From contig DYKH01000068.1 of the NCBI GenBank assembly GCA_020722685.1, forward strand, positions 1 to 28,848: a stretch of 28,848 bases of DNA, written 5' to 3'. A model generated the notes under the pieces. That model was not told the DNA's origin. It worked only from the letters and a program-made list of their open reading frames with translations, and did not search any database. This DNA is from Caldithrix sp. (GTDB taxonomy: Bacteria > KSB1 > UBA2214 > DYKH01). The position numbers and the translations under genes were made by a program. Below are positions 16,522 through 24,506 of this stretch, one piece after another (the stretch's first letter is position 1; each line of letters begins with the position of its first letter).

Positions 16522-17610
16522 CTAATCCAGATATTTGAATCCAAGATTGAATCTGCTCTTCTTCAACTGAAGATCAAGACCAAAGATATTGTTGATCTCA
16601 ACTCCCAGCGGCGTGAGAAATACCCTATCGTATTCAGTCCCAGTCACAATTTTCTCCACCAGCCCTAGCTCCATGCACCAATTAGCGGCGAAGTTCAAGT
16701 ATTCATACATTGTCCGGGCCTTGTAGTTTACGCCAAAAAGGCCGTTGGCCAATTCGAGTTTGTGCTCTTCGAATTTCTTAGTCCTAGGAATCCATTCCCC
16801 ATTCGTCACCTCCAGAAATCTTAGAAACCAATAGACGTTGACTTTGTGAGTCGTCCATTTTCCGTTAGTGATTACCCTGAGTAATATTTTCTTTTGCTCG
16901 TTGGTCAAATTGACGGTGGATAATTCTGAGGTGAAATCAATTTCTGGATTGAAACTGTTGATGTACTCGTACCCTTCTTCCGATAATTCGTATTTGCCTT
17001 CCTTCAAGGCTATCATTTCAAAATCAAGTGCCAGTCTTAGATAGCATCGGAAATTGGTCGATTTAGGAGATGTGAAATAGCTGGCGATTTCATTCTCATC
17101 GAGCTGACGCTTGTCTAAGTCTCTGAAAGGTTTCAGAATTTTGTTTAACCAGCGCAAATAGGAAATGGTGTAGTTGGCAGGCTTTGGAAGTGCAAGTCCG
17201 AAACTCAGGCTTAGTCTTTCTACCGTCGTGTTGTAGAGGGATTTCACCTCATTCAAAGAATATGTTCTTGCGAGGATGTCATTCTGGTTAGCAAAATCTG
17301 TGATCCGCAATTTGGATCGTTCAGGGCTTTCAACAGCATAGAGCAAGCAGTAGTCCGTGACTGCTGCAAATCTCACGTTTTTATAGCTCAAAATCTGTGT
17401 GAAGCAGTATTCTACCTTTTTGCTGTTGTCTAAAACAGTCTCCAACTCTACAATCAGTTGCTGCTTTCTTGCGTTTTCGACGACAAAATCAATTCTACCA
17501 AATTCCGTCGAAATTTCCTGCCCCTTCTTTGCGGAAATGGGGAAGTCCAGGGCCTTGGACAAAAATTCGAGATTATTCAATAGCGTCCATTGAACAAGGC
17601 TTTCTTTCAT
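16522..17610 (-). CDS. Putative type II restriction endonuclease
   Basis: A 362-residue protein. Residues 36-60 look like a PD-(D/E)XK nuclease core: FGRIDFVVE (Asp41), then LIVELET (Glu55-Leu-Glu57). The usual ExK lysine is replaced by Glu or Thr, so activity is uncertain. The C-terminal half is rich in Asn and aromatic residues and may bind DNA; I do not recognise the specificity family. The start ATG has AAGGTG upstream and overlaps the stop of the methyltransferase remnant as ATGA, the classic coupled layout of a restriction-modification pair. The gene is visibly more A+T-rich than its neighbours and lies on the opposite strand, suggesting horizontal gain. It ends with TAG. Confidence 0.65.
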   Translation of the reverse strand: MKESLVQWTLLNNLEFLSKALDFPISAKKGQEISTEFGRIDFVVENARKQQLIVELETVLDNSKKVEYCFTQILSYKNVRFAAVTDYCLLYAVESPERSKLRITDFANQNDILARTYSLNEVKSLYNTTVERLSLSFGLALPKPANYTISYLRWLNKILKPFRDLDKRQLDENEIASYFTSPKSTNFRCYLRLALDFEMIALKEGKYELSEEGYEYINSFNPEIDFTSELSTVNLTNEQKKILLRVITNGKWTTHKVNVYWFLRFLEVTNGEWIPRTKKFEEHKLELANGLFGVNYKARTMYEYLNFAANWCMELGLVEKIVTGTEYDRVFLTPLGVEINNIFGLDLQLKKSRFNLGFKYLD

Positions 17611-17817
17611 AGATCACCTTCAAGTGGATGCAGAAAGTGTGTGGTTTCCAGCAAAAACGATGGATTAGCGTGGAGTTTTCAGACTGATCTGATCTCCCTA
17701 TCCATTGTCCTTCAACTGCCAATACGGCGGAGAAGTGAGGACCAGATGGACGGAAGAGCCCCTTATGTTATCCATTCTTTTGGCATCGCCAATAACGCAA
17801 ACATGTTTGGTTTTCAT
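17607..17817 (-). pseudogene. DNA methyltransferase remnant (internal deletion)
   Basis: From an ATG at 17817 the minus strand reads 39 codons: MKTKHVCVIGDAKRMDNIRG and SSVHLVLTSPPYWQLKDNG, ending in TAG at 17698-17700. TSPPYW is catalytic motif IV of N4-cytosine / N6-adenine DNA methyltransferases. About 90 bases later another frame gives LHANPSFLLETTHFLHPLEG followed by DL, ending in a TGA that overlaps the nuclease ATG. This looks like the last codons of the same gene. The body of the enzyme, including the AdoMet-binding FxGxG motif, is missing. A possible promoter (TATATT with TTGCTG 17 bases upstream, 17873-17901, minus strand) precedes it. Confidence 0.68.
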
Positions 17818-17905
17818 AGGTTGCCCCAGCATTATGCTCCGATCCTGCGGGTGTTGGAATATTTCCCGGCAAAATATACAAAATCCGCTTCAATGCAGCA
17901 ATTGA

Positions 17906-18169
17906 TTATTGTAGAAGAGAGAAATTCCTTATGAAACTGTGAAGAGCCTGGATAAGCAACTCGTGAGCTTTACTGTCATGCCCTCCAGCCATTTTGGCTT
18001 GCAAACTGGGGAAAATCTCCACACCCACTTCTACCAAAAGTGAGAAACCCGGAAACCCGCAGCCATGGGCCTGGAACCGCCCCCTGTAAATCCAGGCGGT
18101 TAACCCCTCCATTTTGTCTTCGAAAACACTGTCATCTGGCAAGGTTTTTGTTGAAGTCATTCCCAGCAT
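17906..18169 (-). CDS. Unrecognised small protein upstream of the restriction-modification remnant
   Basis: An 87-codon frame on the minus strand with GGTGA upstream of its ATG, oriented with the methyltransferase remnant and the nuclease. The product begins MLGMTSTKTLPDDSVFEDKM, has a Gly/Phe-rich middle and ends in an amphipathic helix (KAHELLIQALHSFIRNF). I recognise no family and see no helix-turn-helix that would make it a controller protein. The position suggests it belongs to the same inserted segment, but it may be a chance frame. Confidence 0.3.
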   Translation of the reverse strand: MLGMTSTKTLPDDSVFEDKMEGLTAWIYRGRFQAHGCGFPGFSLLVEVGVEIFPSLQAKMAGGHDSKAHELLIQALHSFIRNFSLLQ

Positions 18170-18208
18170 ATCGAATTCACCGGATACGTTCAACCATCGA
18201 TTGATCCC

Positions 18209-19057
18209 ATGCATTGTCTGCTTATCACCAATCCACACAAAGAGACTTCGCGCGAATTACTCGACCTCTTGCGCGCCCGGAGCGTGCCGTTCGAGACGAT
18301 CACCGATCCTTTGGTCGGCATTCAAAAAGTGCAAGAAGAGCATTTTGACGTCGTCGTTTTGGATGCCAAGGCGCCGGGCATCAAAGTGGATCGGGCCATA
18401 AAACTACTCAAGGGCTGTGATCCGATGGCGCGGATTATCGTGCGTACCGAGGCCAATTCGCGCCGACTCGAGTCCAAAGTCAGGAAGGAGCAGATTTACT
18501 ACTATCACGTGGATTCTTTTGGGGCGCAGGATTTGGCCTTGGCGATAACTACTGCTTTAGGGTTGGAAAACAAGTTCACTTCCAAAGAGGAGGGAGTCAG
18601 GTCAGCGAAAGCGAAAATATTGTTGGTGGATGATGATCAGGACTTTGTAGAAATTAATCGTATGGTGTTGGAGAGCAACGGGTATCAGGTTGCGTCCGCC
18701 AGCCATCCCGACATCGCCTGGAAAAAGATAGAGGAATGGCGGCCGGATTTGATCTGTTTGGATGTGATGATGCCCGCGGGCACCGAGGGCTTCCATTTCG
18801 CCTACAAGCTACGAAAAAATGACGGGACGCGCACGATCCCGATTCTCATGATTACCTCTATTCACGAGCATGTTGACTTTCGCTTTTCCCCGGAAGATGA
18901 TGGAGAGTTTCTGCCGGTAAATGATTTTGTCGAAAAACCCGTGCGCGGCGATGTTTTGCTTGCCAAAGTCGAATCCCTATTGGGCAAAGCCAAGAGCATG
19001 ACGGAGAAAAAGGCCGACGACAAAGGTATTGGATTGAAAAGAGAGTCCCGTCGGTAA
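18209..19057 (+). CDS. Double receiver-domain protein (first domain degenerate)
   Basis: A 282-residue protein with two receiver folds and no output domain. Domain 1 (1-115) starts LLITNPHKE and lacks the acidic Asp pair that holds Mg2+, though Asp52 sits at the acceptor position; it is a pseudo-receiver. Domain 2 (about 130-265) has VDDDQDF, acceptor Asp185 (CLDVMMPAGTEGF) and Lys in FVEKPV. Domain 2 shares with the receiver at 19260-19670 a longer segment between the conserved Thr and Lys (DFRFSPEDDGEFLPVNDF), about five residues longer than in the other receivers here. There is no clear ribosome binding site. It probably relays or buffers phosphate among the neighbouring kinases. Confidence 0.85.
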   Translation: MHCLLITNPHKETSRELLDLLRARSVPFETITDPLVGIQKVQEEHFDVVVLDAKAPGIKVDRAIKLLKGCDPMARIIVRTEANSRRLESKVRKEQIYYYHVDSFGAQDLALAITTALGLENKFTSKEEGVRSAKAKILLVDDDQDFVEINRMVLESNGYQVASASHPDIAWKKIEEWRPDLICLDVMMPAGTEGFHFAYKLRKNDGTRTIPILMITSIHEHVDFRFSPEDDGEFLPVNDFVEKPVRGDVLLAKVESLLGKAKSMTEKKADDKGIGLKRESRR

Positions 19058-19259
19058 TTGGACGCCAGCGGGGCAAAAGACAAACAGTGATTTCTTATTG
19101 GCTGCCGCTCGCCTGCGAGCTTGGTCTCTCGTGGCTTGACTCGTTTCGTTTTATTATCCACAACGCACGGGTTTTGGCAAGAGTCCTCGTGAGCTTGACC
19201 GGGCCCCTTGTCAATGTCTTCTAACTTGCAATGAACCGCTTAAAGGTGGTGAATCGTTC

Positions 19260-19670
19260 ATGGAAAAACGGAAAAGAATTTTGCTGGCGGATGACGATCT
19301 GGATTTCATCGAGATCAACCGCACCGTACTGGAATCCGCGGGGTATGAAGTAGACGAGGCTTACACGTCTTCGGAAGCGCTGGACAAGCTACGCGCCCAA
19401 GCGTATGATCTGCTCATCGTGGATTTGATGATGGAAGAGCGAGACTCCGGTTTTACCGTAACGTATGCTGTTCGCGAAGACCCCAATCTGTGCCAACTGC
19501 CCATCCTCATGCTAACCTCGGCGGAGGAAAAGACCGGCTTTTCCTTTCACTTCTCCCGTGATAAGGATTGGATGAAGGTGGATGACTTTGCCGCCAAGCC
19601 GCTCAGACCGGCGGAGTTATTGCAGCGAGTAGGGCGGCTCTTGGCAGAAGGGAAGGAGCATGATGGCTGA
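19260..19670 (+). CDS. Single-domain response regulator
   Basis: A 136-residue stand-alone receiver: ADDDLDF (acidic pair Asp11/12), acceptor Asp55 in VDLMMEERDSGF, and Lys in FAAKPL. An insertion after the Asp (EERDSGF) and the extended loop FSFHFSRDKDWMKVDDF place it with domain 2 of the preceding gene. AAGGTGG precedes the ATG. It has no DNA-binding domain, so it must act by protein contact or as a phosphate shuttle. Its end overlaps the start of the hybrid kinase by 8-11 bases, and the two are probably co-translated. Confidence 0.88.
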   Translation: MEKRKRILLADDDLDFIEINRTVLESAGYEVDEAYTSSEALDKLRAQAYDLLIVDLMMEERDSGFTVTYAVREDPNLCQLPILMLTSAEEKTGFSFHFSRDKDWMKVDDFAAKPLRPAELLQRVGRLLAEGKEHDG

Positions 19671-21156
19671 AGCTCCGACTCCCAAAATATTGGTGGTGGA
19701 CGATGAGGAGATCATTCGCATCGGCTGTCAAAGGATCTTGGAAGATTCGAACTTTCAGGTCGATTTGGCGGAAAATGGTCGAATCGGCTTGGAAAAGGTC
19801 AAGGCGTCTAGCTATGATCTGGTGCTTATGGACTTGATGATGCCGGAAATGAACGGCATGGAATTGCTGGATGAGATACAAAAGCTCGACAAGAAAATTG
19901 TTTGCATTGTCATCACCGGTTTCGCCACCATCGAGACAGCGGTGGATGCGGTGAAAAAGGGCGCTTACGACTATTTGCCCAAACCGTTCACGCCTGACGA
20001 GTTCCGCGCCAAGGTCAATCGCGGTTTAGAGAAACGGCGACTCATTATCGAGGCAGAAAAGCTGCGCGAGGAAAGAGATCGCAATTTGCTGGAATGCTCC
20101 AATGAAAAGACACGAACCTTGAGCATCGTCAATTGCATGAGCGAGGGACTGATTGCTACCAATCGCTTCGGACAAATTGTATTGATCAATCCGTCGGCGA
20201 TGAGGATGCTTCGGCTCAAAGATACCCGCGTGATCGGTAAGACAGTCGAGGGATTGTTGGGCAATCCTGATTTAAAAAAGGATATCGCCGAAACTTTGGA
20301 GAGGGTGACTAAAACGGCTTCGCTTACCAGGCTGGAGATTTCCACCCCCGATGGGCGTTTCCTGCAGCCCAATATCACGCCCATCATGGATGAAACCGGC
20401 GAGTGCTTGGGAACCGTGACCGTGCTTTTGGACGTTACCGAAGAGAAAAAAGTTGAAAAAATGAAATCGGACTTTGTGCAACTGGTCTCGCATGAGCTGA
20501 AAGCTCCCGTGGGTGCAATCGAAGGCTATCTCAACCTGATTATAGATGGCGTGACAGCGAACAATCCGGAAAAGGAGAAAGAGATTATTAAAAGGTCGCG
20601 GGACAAGGCAAAAAGTCTATTGGAGCTGATCAACGACTTGTTGGATTTGTCGCGCACGGAACGCAAGGCGACCTCGAAAATAATGGCTCCCGTGGATTTG
20701 CCGGAGATCCTCACTGAGACCGTCAACTTTTATCAGAATGAAGCCAAGGCCAAATCCATTACTCTGCGATTGGCCGTGGCGCCTCAGTTGCCCAAGATTT
20801 TGGGCAACGCTGAAGACTTGGCACGGCTCTTTGCCAATCTGTTGAGCAATGCCATCAAATATACGCCCGAAAACGGCTGCGTGAATGTCTATGCTGAAAG
20901 GCGCAACTCTCACTTGGCGATAAGCGTTCAAGACAGCGGCATTGGCATGAACAAAGAAGAATTGACAAAGATTTTCGACGAATTCTATCGCGCCAAGAAT
21001 GCGCTCTCGAGAAAAATATCCGGCACCGGATTGGGACTTGCCATCGCGAAGAAAATCGCTGAGGAGCACAAAGGATATATCGAGGTAGAAAGTAAGCTCA
21101 ACAAAGGTTCGATCTTTTGCGTCGTACTGCCGATAATCGAATCGCCTTCTCCTTAG
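19660..21156 (+). CDS. Receiver-PAS-histidine kinase
   Basis: A 498-residue soluble kinase with no membrane segments. Residues 8-125 form a receiver (VDDEE, acceptor Asp58, KPFTP). A helix and a PAS domain follow (about 150-265, GLIATNRFGQIVLINPSAM). The HisKA box is FVQLVSHELKAP with His278. The ATPase domain has NLLSNAIKYTPENG, DSGIGM, FDEFYRAKN and GTGLGLAIAKKIAEEH. All catalytic motifs are present, so this is the one clearly complete kinase in the region. Two ATGs lie side by side (19660, 19663); the second has better spacing from AAGGAG. It overlaps the preceding receiver gene, its likely partner. It ends with TAG at the normal place. Confidence 0.92.
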   Translation: MMAEAPTPKILVVDDEEIIRIGCQRILEDSNFQVDLAENGRIGLEKVKASSYDLVLMDLMMPEMNGMELLDEIQKLDKKIVCIVITGFATIETAVDAVKKGAYDYLPKPFTPDEFRAKVNRGLEKRRLIIEAEKLREERDRNLLECSNEKTRTLSIVNCMSEGLIATNRFGQIVLINPSAMRMLRLKDTRVIGKTVEGLLGNPDLKKDIAETLERVTKTASLTRLEISTPDGRFLQPNITPIMDETGECLGTVTVLLDVTEEKKVEKMKSDFVQLVSHELKAPVGAIEGYLNLIIDGVTANNPEKEKEIIKRSRDKAKSLLELINDLLDLSRTERKATSKIMAPVDLPEILTETVNFYQNEAKAKSITLRLAVAPQLPKILGNAEDLARLFANLLSNAIKYTPENGCVNVYAERRNSHLAISVQDSGIGMNKEELTKIFDEFYRAKNALSRKISGTGLGLAIAKKIAEEHKGYIEVESKLNKGSIFCVVLPIIESPSP

Positions 21157-21174
21157 TGCACCAAAGGTGCATTT
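21157..21174 (+). terminator. Possible weak terminator hairpin
   Basis: TGCACC-AAA-GGTGCA begins right after the kinase stop codon and is followed by TTT. The stem is six bases and the T run is short, so it may only attenuate. Confidence 0.35.
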
Positions 21175-21181
21175 GACGGTA

Positions 21182-21202
21182 GGACAAGATGTCATCTTGT
21201 CC
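21182..21202. repeat. Palindromic element
   Basis: The arms GGACAAGATG and CATCTTGTCC flank a single central T, a near-perfect palindrome between the kinase gene and the ligase gene. With no T run after it, a protein site or dispersed palindromic repeat is more likely than a terminator. Confidence 0.6.
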
Positions 21203-21211
21203 CTCAAAATC

Positions 21212-21242
21212 TTGCCAAAAGAACAACAAGTTAATGTATAAT
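21212..21242 (+). promoter_or_regulatory. Candidate sigma-70 promoter for the Mur-ligase-like gene
   Basis: TTGCCA (21212-21217) and TATAAT (21237-21242) are 19 bases apart. The -10 box is perfect, the -35 box is fair and the spacer is slightly long. It lies about 30-40 bases upstream of the candidate starts. Confidence 0.5.
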
Positions 21243-21274
21243 ATTATAGCTGGTATGCTTGATCCCTTTGACAG

Positions 21275-22426
21275 GTGTCGCTCTTGACTGATGATTTATA
21301 CCAAAAGGCTCTTGAGCGAAGAAAGGATTTGCCGTTTCCCTTCATTGCCATAACCGGTAGCAACGGCAAAACGACTACCAAACGAATGCTGGCCGCCATC
21401 CTGCGCCGTCAAGGAAAAGTGTACGATTTTGCCTATGGCGCGGATACTGCCGACAAGATCGCTCAAGAATTGCTTCAGGTGGATGCCGAGCATGATTGGG
21501 CGTTGGTCAAGATGGGCGCCACGGCGCCGGACGAAGTCGCCCGTTCGGCCCGCCTCATCCGTCCGCAAGTAGCCATTGTGACCAATGTCGGCGAGGCGCA
21601 TCTGAATGCGTTTGCAAGCATTGAGAAAATTGCCGAGGCCAAGTCGGCCTTGGTCAAAGTGCTTCCTGATGATGGCACGGCCATCCTGAATCGTGATAAT
21701 GACTACGTGCGCGGCATGGCCAAGCACACGGCCGCCAAAAAGCTGTTCTTTGGCATGAGCGAGGCTGCAGATTACTCAGCGGCGAATCTGGATCACCTGG
21801 GACCGGGGGGCACGGCCTTTACGGTGCGGCGGAAACATGGAACGAGTCTTCGCCTTAATTTGCCGATCTACAGTCTTGGAGACGTGTACAACGCCCTTGC
21901 CGCCATCGCGGCGGCTGATCTGTTCCTGATTCCGGACCAGATGATTGCCGATGCTTTGGAAAATGACTTTGTCCTGCCCGATGGCCGCGGCAAACTTCAT
22001 CATATCGGCAGCATCTACATTCTGGACGATACCTATGATGCAACTCCACAATCACTGCTCAAGTCGTCCAAGTCTTTGCTCAATTTTCGTGATTATTCCA
22101 AACGGCTTATTCTGGTTGTGGGTGACATGTCGCATCTGGGAATTCAAGTAGAAGAGAGGCATAAAAGACTGGGATATTATTTGTCTGGAATGCCAATTGA
22201 CGTTTGCTGCTTTGTCGGCAGATACGCCAGCACTACGGCCGGGGCCGTGTTCGCTAGACCCATTGCCAAGCGCTCTGTGCACGCTTTCAAGAATTTGGAC
22301 GACGGCCTTGAGTTTCTCATAAGCGAGTTAAGAGCCGGTGACACGGTTTTGGTGGAAGGAAGCGAATCTGAGGACATGTCAAGAATGGTCAAGGCGCTGG
22401 TTCAAAAGGCCAATGAGAAGATCTAA
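21275..22426 (+). CDS. MurF-like Mur ligase lacking the N-terminal domain
   Basis: About 383 residues from GTG 21275; TTG at 21284 is an alternative. The ATP-binding loop ITGSNGKTTTK (Lys32) comes almost at once. VAIVTNVGEAHLNAFASIEK and AEAKSALV follow in the central domain, with YILDDTYDATPQSLLKSSK at the central/C-terminal junction. Mur ligases join an amino acid or peptide to a carboxylate through an acyl phosphate. MurF adds D-Ala-D-Ala to the cell-wall precursor and is normally about 450 residues, with an N-terminal substrate-binding domain that is absent here. The MurF motif DD.YNANP.S is altered to DDTYDATPQS. It may therefore be a paralogue with another substrate. It lies between the kinases and the hydrogenase operon. 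Confidence 0.78.
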   Translation: MSLLTDDLYQKALERRKDLPFPFIAITGSNGKTTTKRMLAAILRRQGKVYDFAYGADTADKIAQELLQVDAEHDWALVKMGATAPDEVARSARLIRPQVAIVTNVGEAHLNAFASIEKIAEAKSALVKVLPDDGTAILNRDNDYVRGMAKHTAAKKLFFGMSEAADYSAANLDHLGPGGTAFTVRRKHGTSLRLNLPIYSLGDVYNALAAIAAADLFLIPDQMIADALENDFVLPDGRGKLHHIGSIYILDDTYDATPQSLLKSSKSLLNFRDYSKRLILVVGDMSHLGIQVEERHKRLGYYLSGMPIDVCCFVGRYASTTAGAVFARPIAKRSVHAFKNLDDGLEFLISELRAGDTVLVEGSESEDMSRMVKALVQKANEKI

Positions 22427-22510
22427 GCAAAGCTTTGTTGGAAGGCAATTACGCGATCATCTGGCCGAATGCAATTATACTTGTTAAGGGTAAAAAATAT
22501 CGCCCTTCTT

Positions 22511-22581
22511 GTCATTCCCGCGCATGCAGGATTCTCCTTGCGAATAGATGGTTAGGAGATGCCTGGATTCACAGGCGTGAC
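22511..22581. repeat. Degenerate long inverted repeat
   Basis: The 27-base arms 22511-22537 (gtcattcccgcgcatg...) and 22555-22581 (ggagatgcctggattc...) are complementary at roughly two thirds of positions. The TCATTCCCGCG and CCTGGATTC elements recall common dispersed repeats, so this is probably an old, decayed copy. Confidence 0.5.
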
Positions 22582-22605
22582 CCGAAAAAATGACCCCTAA
22601 ACAGC

Positions 22606-22619
22606 GTAGCTCGAGCTAC
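22606..22619. promoter_or_regulatory. 14-base perfect palindrome upstream of the hydrogenase operon
   Basis: GTAGCTCGAGCTAC is its own reverse complement. It ends 23 bases before the ATG of the DRTGG gene, just upstream of its AGAGGAA ribosome binding site. Its position fits an operator for a dimeric regulator, but no regulator is identified. Confidence 0.4.
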
Positions 22620-22642
22620 CAACCTCATCAGAGGAACCACAC

Positions 22643-22987
22643 ATGGTACTGAACGAAATCTTGGACACCCTGAAGCTGCAAGCACTAAGCGGAGAAGGCA
22701 ACCTTGGGCAAGAGGTGACTTCCGCTTATGTTTCCGACATCCTCAGCGATGTCATGGCCAAAGCCCGCAAGGGATGCCTGTGGATCACCCACCAAACACA
22801 TGAGAATGTGCTGGCCATTGTCTTCTTCAAAGGTCTTGTCGGCGTCATTCTCCCTGATGGACTCAGGCCTGATGAGAAGGTGCTCGCCAAGGCCCGGGAA
22901 AAGATAATCCCGGTATTGGTCACCGACCTTTCCGCATTCGAGGTTGCCGGGCAGCTCTACGCGCTCGGCATTAGGGGAAAGGCGTGA
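22643..22987 (+). CDS. DRTGG domain protein
   Basis: A 114-residue protein matching the small DRTGG-domain proteins often found in [FeFe]-hydrogenase gene sets: LGQEVTSAYVSDILSDVMAK, then GCLWITHQTHENVLAIVFFK and GVILPDGLRPDE. DRTGG domains occur beside CBS domains and in phosphotransacetylase-like proteins and probably bind a small ligand, perhaps a nucleotide. The role here is unproven; ligand sensing for the hydrogenase is a guess. AGAGGAA precedes the ATG. Its TGA is followed immediately by the ATG of the PHP gene. This is the first gene of the hydrogenase run after a gap of 216 bases. Confidence 0.82.
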   Translation: MVLNEILDTLKLQALSGEGNLGQEVTSAYVSDILSDVMAKARKGCLWITHQTHENVLAIVFFKGLVGVILPDGLRPDEKVLAKAREKIIPVLVTDLSAFEVAGQLYALGIRGKA

Positions 22988-23746
22988 ATGCTGAACTGGT
23001 ACAAAGCCGACCTGCATCTGCATAGCGTGCTTTCCGCCTGTGCCGAGCTTTCCATGGGTCCGCGCGACATCGTGAAAAAGTCGCTGCAACAAGGACTGGA
23101 CATCATTGCCATCACCGACCACAATTCCGCGGAGAATGTCCCGGCGGTGATCGAGGCGGCAAATGGATCGGGATTGACGGTGATTCCCGGCATGGAGGTG
23201 TCCAGCAAAGAAGAGGTGCATTCGATTTGTCTTTTCCCGGACTTGGAGAGCGTGTTGGGCTTTCAGGAGTTTGTTTATCGCTATGTCGCGGATGGGTTCA
23301 ATGACGAGTCGTTCTTTGGGCCGCAGCTTATCTGCGACAAGAATGACAACGTCATCGGTCGAAACCGCATGATGCTTTCTTTCGCCATCAGCGCGGGTTT
23401 AGATCGAGTAGCGGAGCAGGTGGAACGTTTTCAAGGTATCATTTATCCGGCGCACGTGGACCGCGGTGCTTACAGCATTCTGCGGGTACTGGGTTTCATT
23501 CCCAATCATTTGCCGATCAAGGCCGTCGAGATTTCGCAGCGCAGCAAGCTTGACGAGCCGCAGATCAAGTTCCTGCAAAAAAGCTATGCGGTCATCACGG
23601 CCTCGGATGCTCACGACATCGACCAGGTAGGCAAAGAATATACTTTTTTCAAGCTAAAGGAGCCAAGCTTTGCCGAAATCAAGATGGCCATCAACCGACA
23701 GGATGGCCGCGCCGTTTCGTTGGCGATTCCGCCGGAGAGGGCTTGA
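22988..23746 (+). CDS. PHP domain metal-dependent phosphoesterase-like protein
   Basis: A 252-residue protein of the PHP superfamily, which uses a trinuclear metal site to hydrolyse phosphoesters. The metal-binding motifs are in order: DLHLHS (8-13), ITDHNS (about 41-46), GMEVS (about 74), PAHVDRG (about 155) and TASDAHD (about 204). Its substrate is unknown. PHP proteins of this type recur with DRTGG and ATPase genes in [FeFe]-hydrogenase operons of Thermotogae and Clostridia, which suggests a regulatory or cofactor-related role, so far untested. The ATG directly follows the stop of the DRTGG gene, implying translational coupling. Confidence 0.85.
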   Translation: MLNWYKADLHLHSVLSACAELSMGPRDIVKKSLQQGLDIIAITDHNSAENVPAVIEAANGSGLTVIPGMEVSSKEEVHSICLFPDLESVLGFQEFVYRYVADGFNDESFFGPQLICDKNDNVIGRNRMMLSFAISAGLDRVAEQVERFQGIIYPAHVDRGAYSILRVLGFIPNHLPIKAVEISQRSKLDEPQIKFLQKSYAVITASDAHDIDQVGKEYTFFKLKEPSFAEIKMAINRQDGRAVSLAIPPERA

Positions 23747-23849
23747 TTGCACAACCGGTACAGTTTCTTTGCGCTGGATAATCCGGATCGCGTGCTGATT
23801 CGTCCTGCGACGATTGCAAGCTGTCCATTCTTTTTTGTAGAAAGGTCAC

Positions 23850-24398
23850 ATGCGCGAGCTTTCATTACATATTCTCGATATTGCCAGCAATTCGGTAGAG
23901 GCGAAGAGCAGCCGAGTCATCGTGGCCATTGAGGAATCGGCCGCACAGAATCTGCTGCGCATTCGCGTTCGCGACAACGGTTGCGGCATGTCAGCGGAGA
24001 TGCTGGAAAAGGCGGGCGATCCGTTTTTCACCACACGCAGCACGCGGCCTGTCGGCATGGGCCTGTCTCTCTTCAAGCAGGCAGCCCAGCAATGTGAGGG
24101 CGACTTTAAGATCCATTCCTGTCTTGGCCAGGGCACGACCGTAATGGCGAGCTTTAGGCTGAATAGCCTGAACCGTGCGCCGTTGGGAGACATGGCCGAG
24201 ACGATGGTCAATTTGATGCTCGGCGCCCAGAATGTACACTTTGGTTATTTTCATCGAACCGATCACGGCAGATTCTTCTTTGATTCATACTGGCTTTACG
24301 CCCGCGTGCTCGAACGGAGTTGCTCGATCTACGATGTGGTCGATCCGGCAAAAGAGCAAATTCGTCGTGGCTTGCAACAAATTCATTCTGTCGGATAG
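23850..24398 (+). CDS. Stand-alone ATP-binding protein (HATPase_c, anti-sigma/kinase-like)
   Basis: A 182-residue protein with a GHKL ATPase fold: N box ILDIASNSVEA, G1 DNGCGM, DPFFTTRST and GMGLSLFKQAA. There is no His-containing dimerisation domain, so it is not a classical histidine kinase. Such proteins may phosphorylate a partner (as anti-sigma-factor kinases do) or bind a regulator. The C-terminal 60 residues (GYFHRTDHGRFFFDSYW) are specific to the hydrogenase-linked form. GAAAGG lies upstream of the ATG. It follows the PHP gene after 103 bases and precedes the ferredoxin-like gene. It ends with TAG. Confidence 0.82.
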   Translation: MRELSLHILDIASNSVEAKSSRVIVAIEESAAQNLLRIRVRDNGCGMSAEMLEKAGDPFFTTRSTRPVGMGLSLFKQAAQQCEGDFKIHSCLGQGTTVMASFRLNSLNRAPLGDMAETMVNLMLGAQNVHFGYFHRTDHGRFFFDSYWLYARVLERSCSIYDVVDPAKEQIRRGLQQIHSVG

Positions 24399-24418
24399 GA
24401 AACCGGTGAAAAATTATA

Positions 24419-24486
24419 GTCAATGGTCAACTGTCAATGGTCAACGTTCAACAGCTAATGGCTAAAGGCCAAAAGCCAAAGGCCAA
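24419..24486. repeat. Degenerate short direct repeats
   Basis: A 13-base unit GTCAATGGTCAAC occurs twice perfectly (24419-24431, 24433-24445). It is followed by related GGCTAA / GGCCAA / AGCCAA units. The tract lies between the ATPase gene and the ribosome binding site of the ferredoxin-like gene. Confidence 0.8.
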
Positions 24487-24506
24487 CTAACAAGGAGGAA
24501 CCATCT

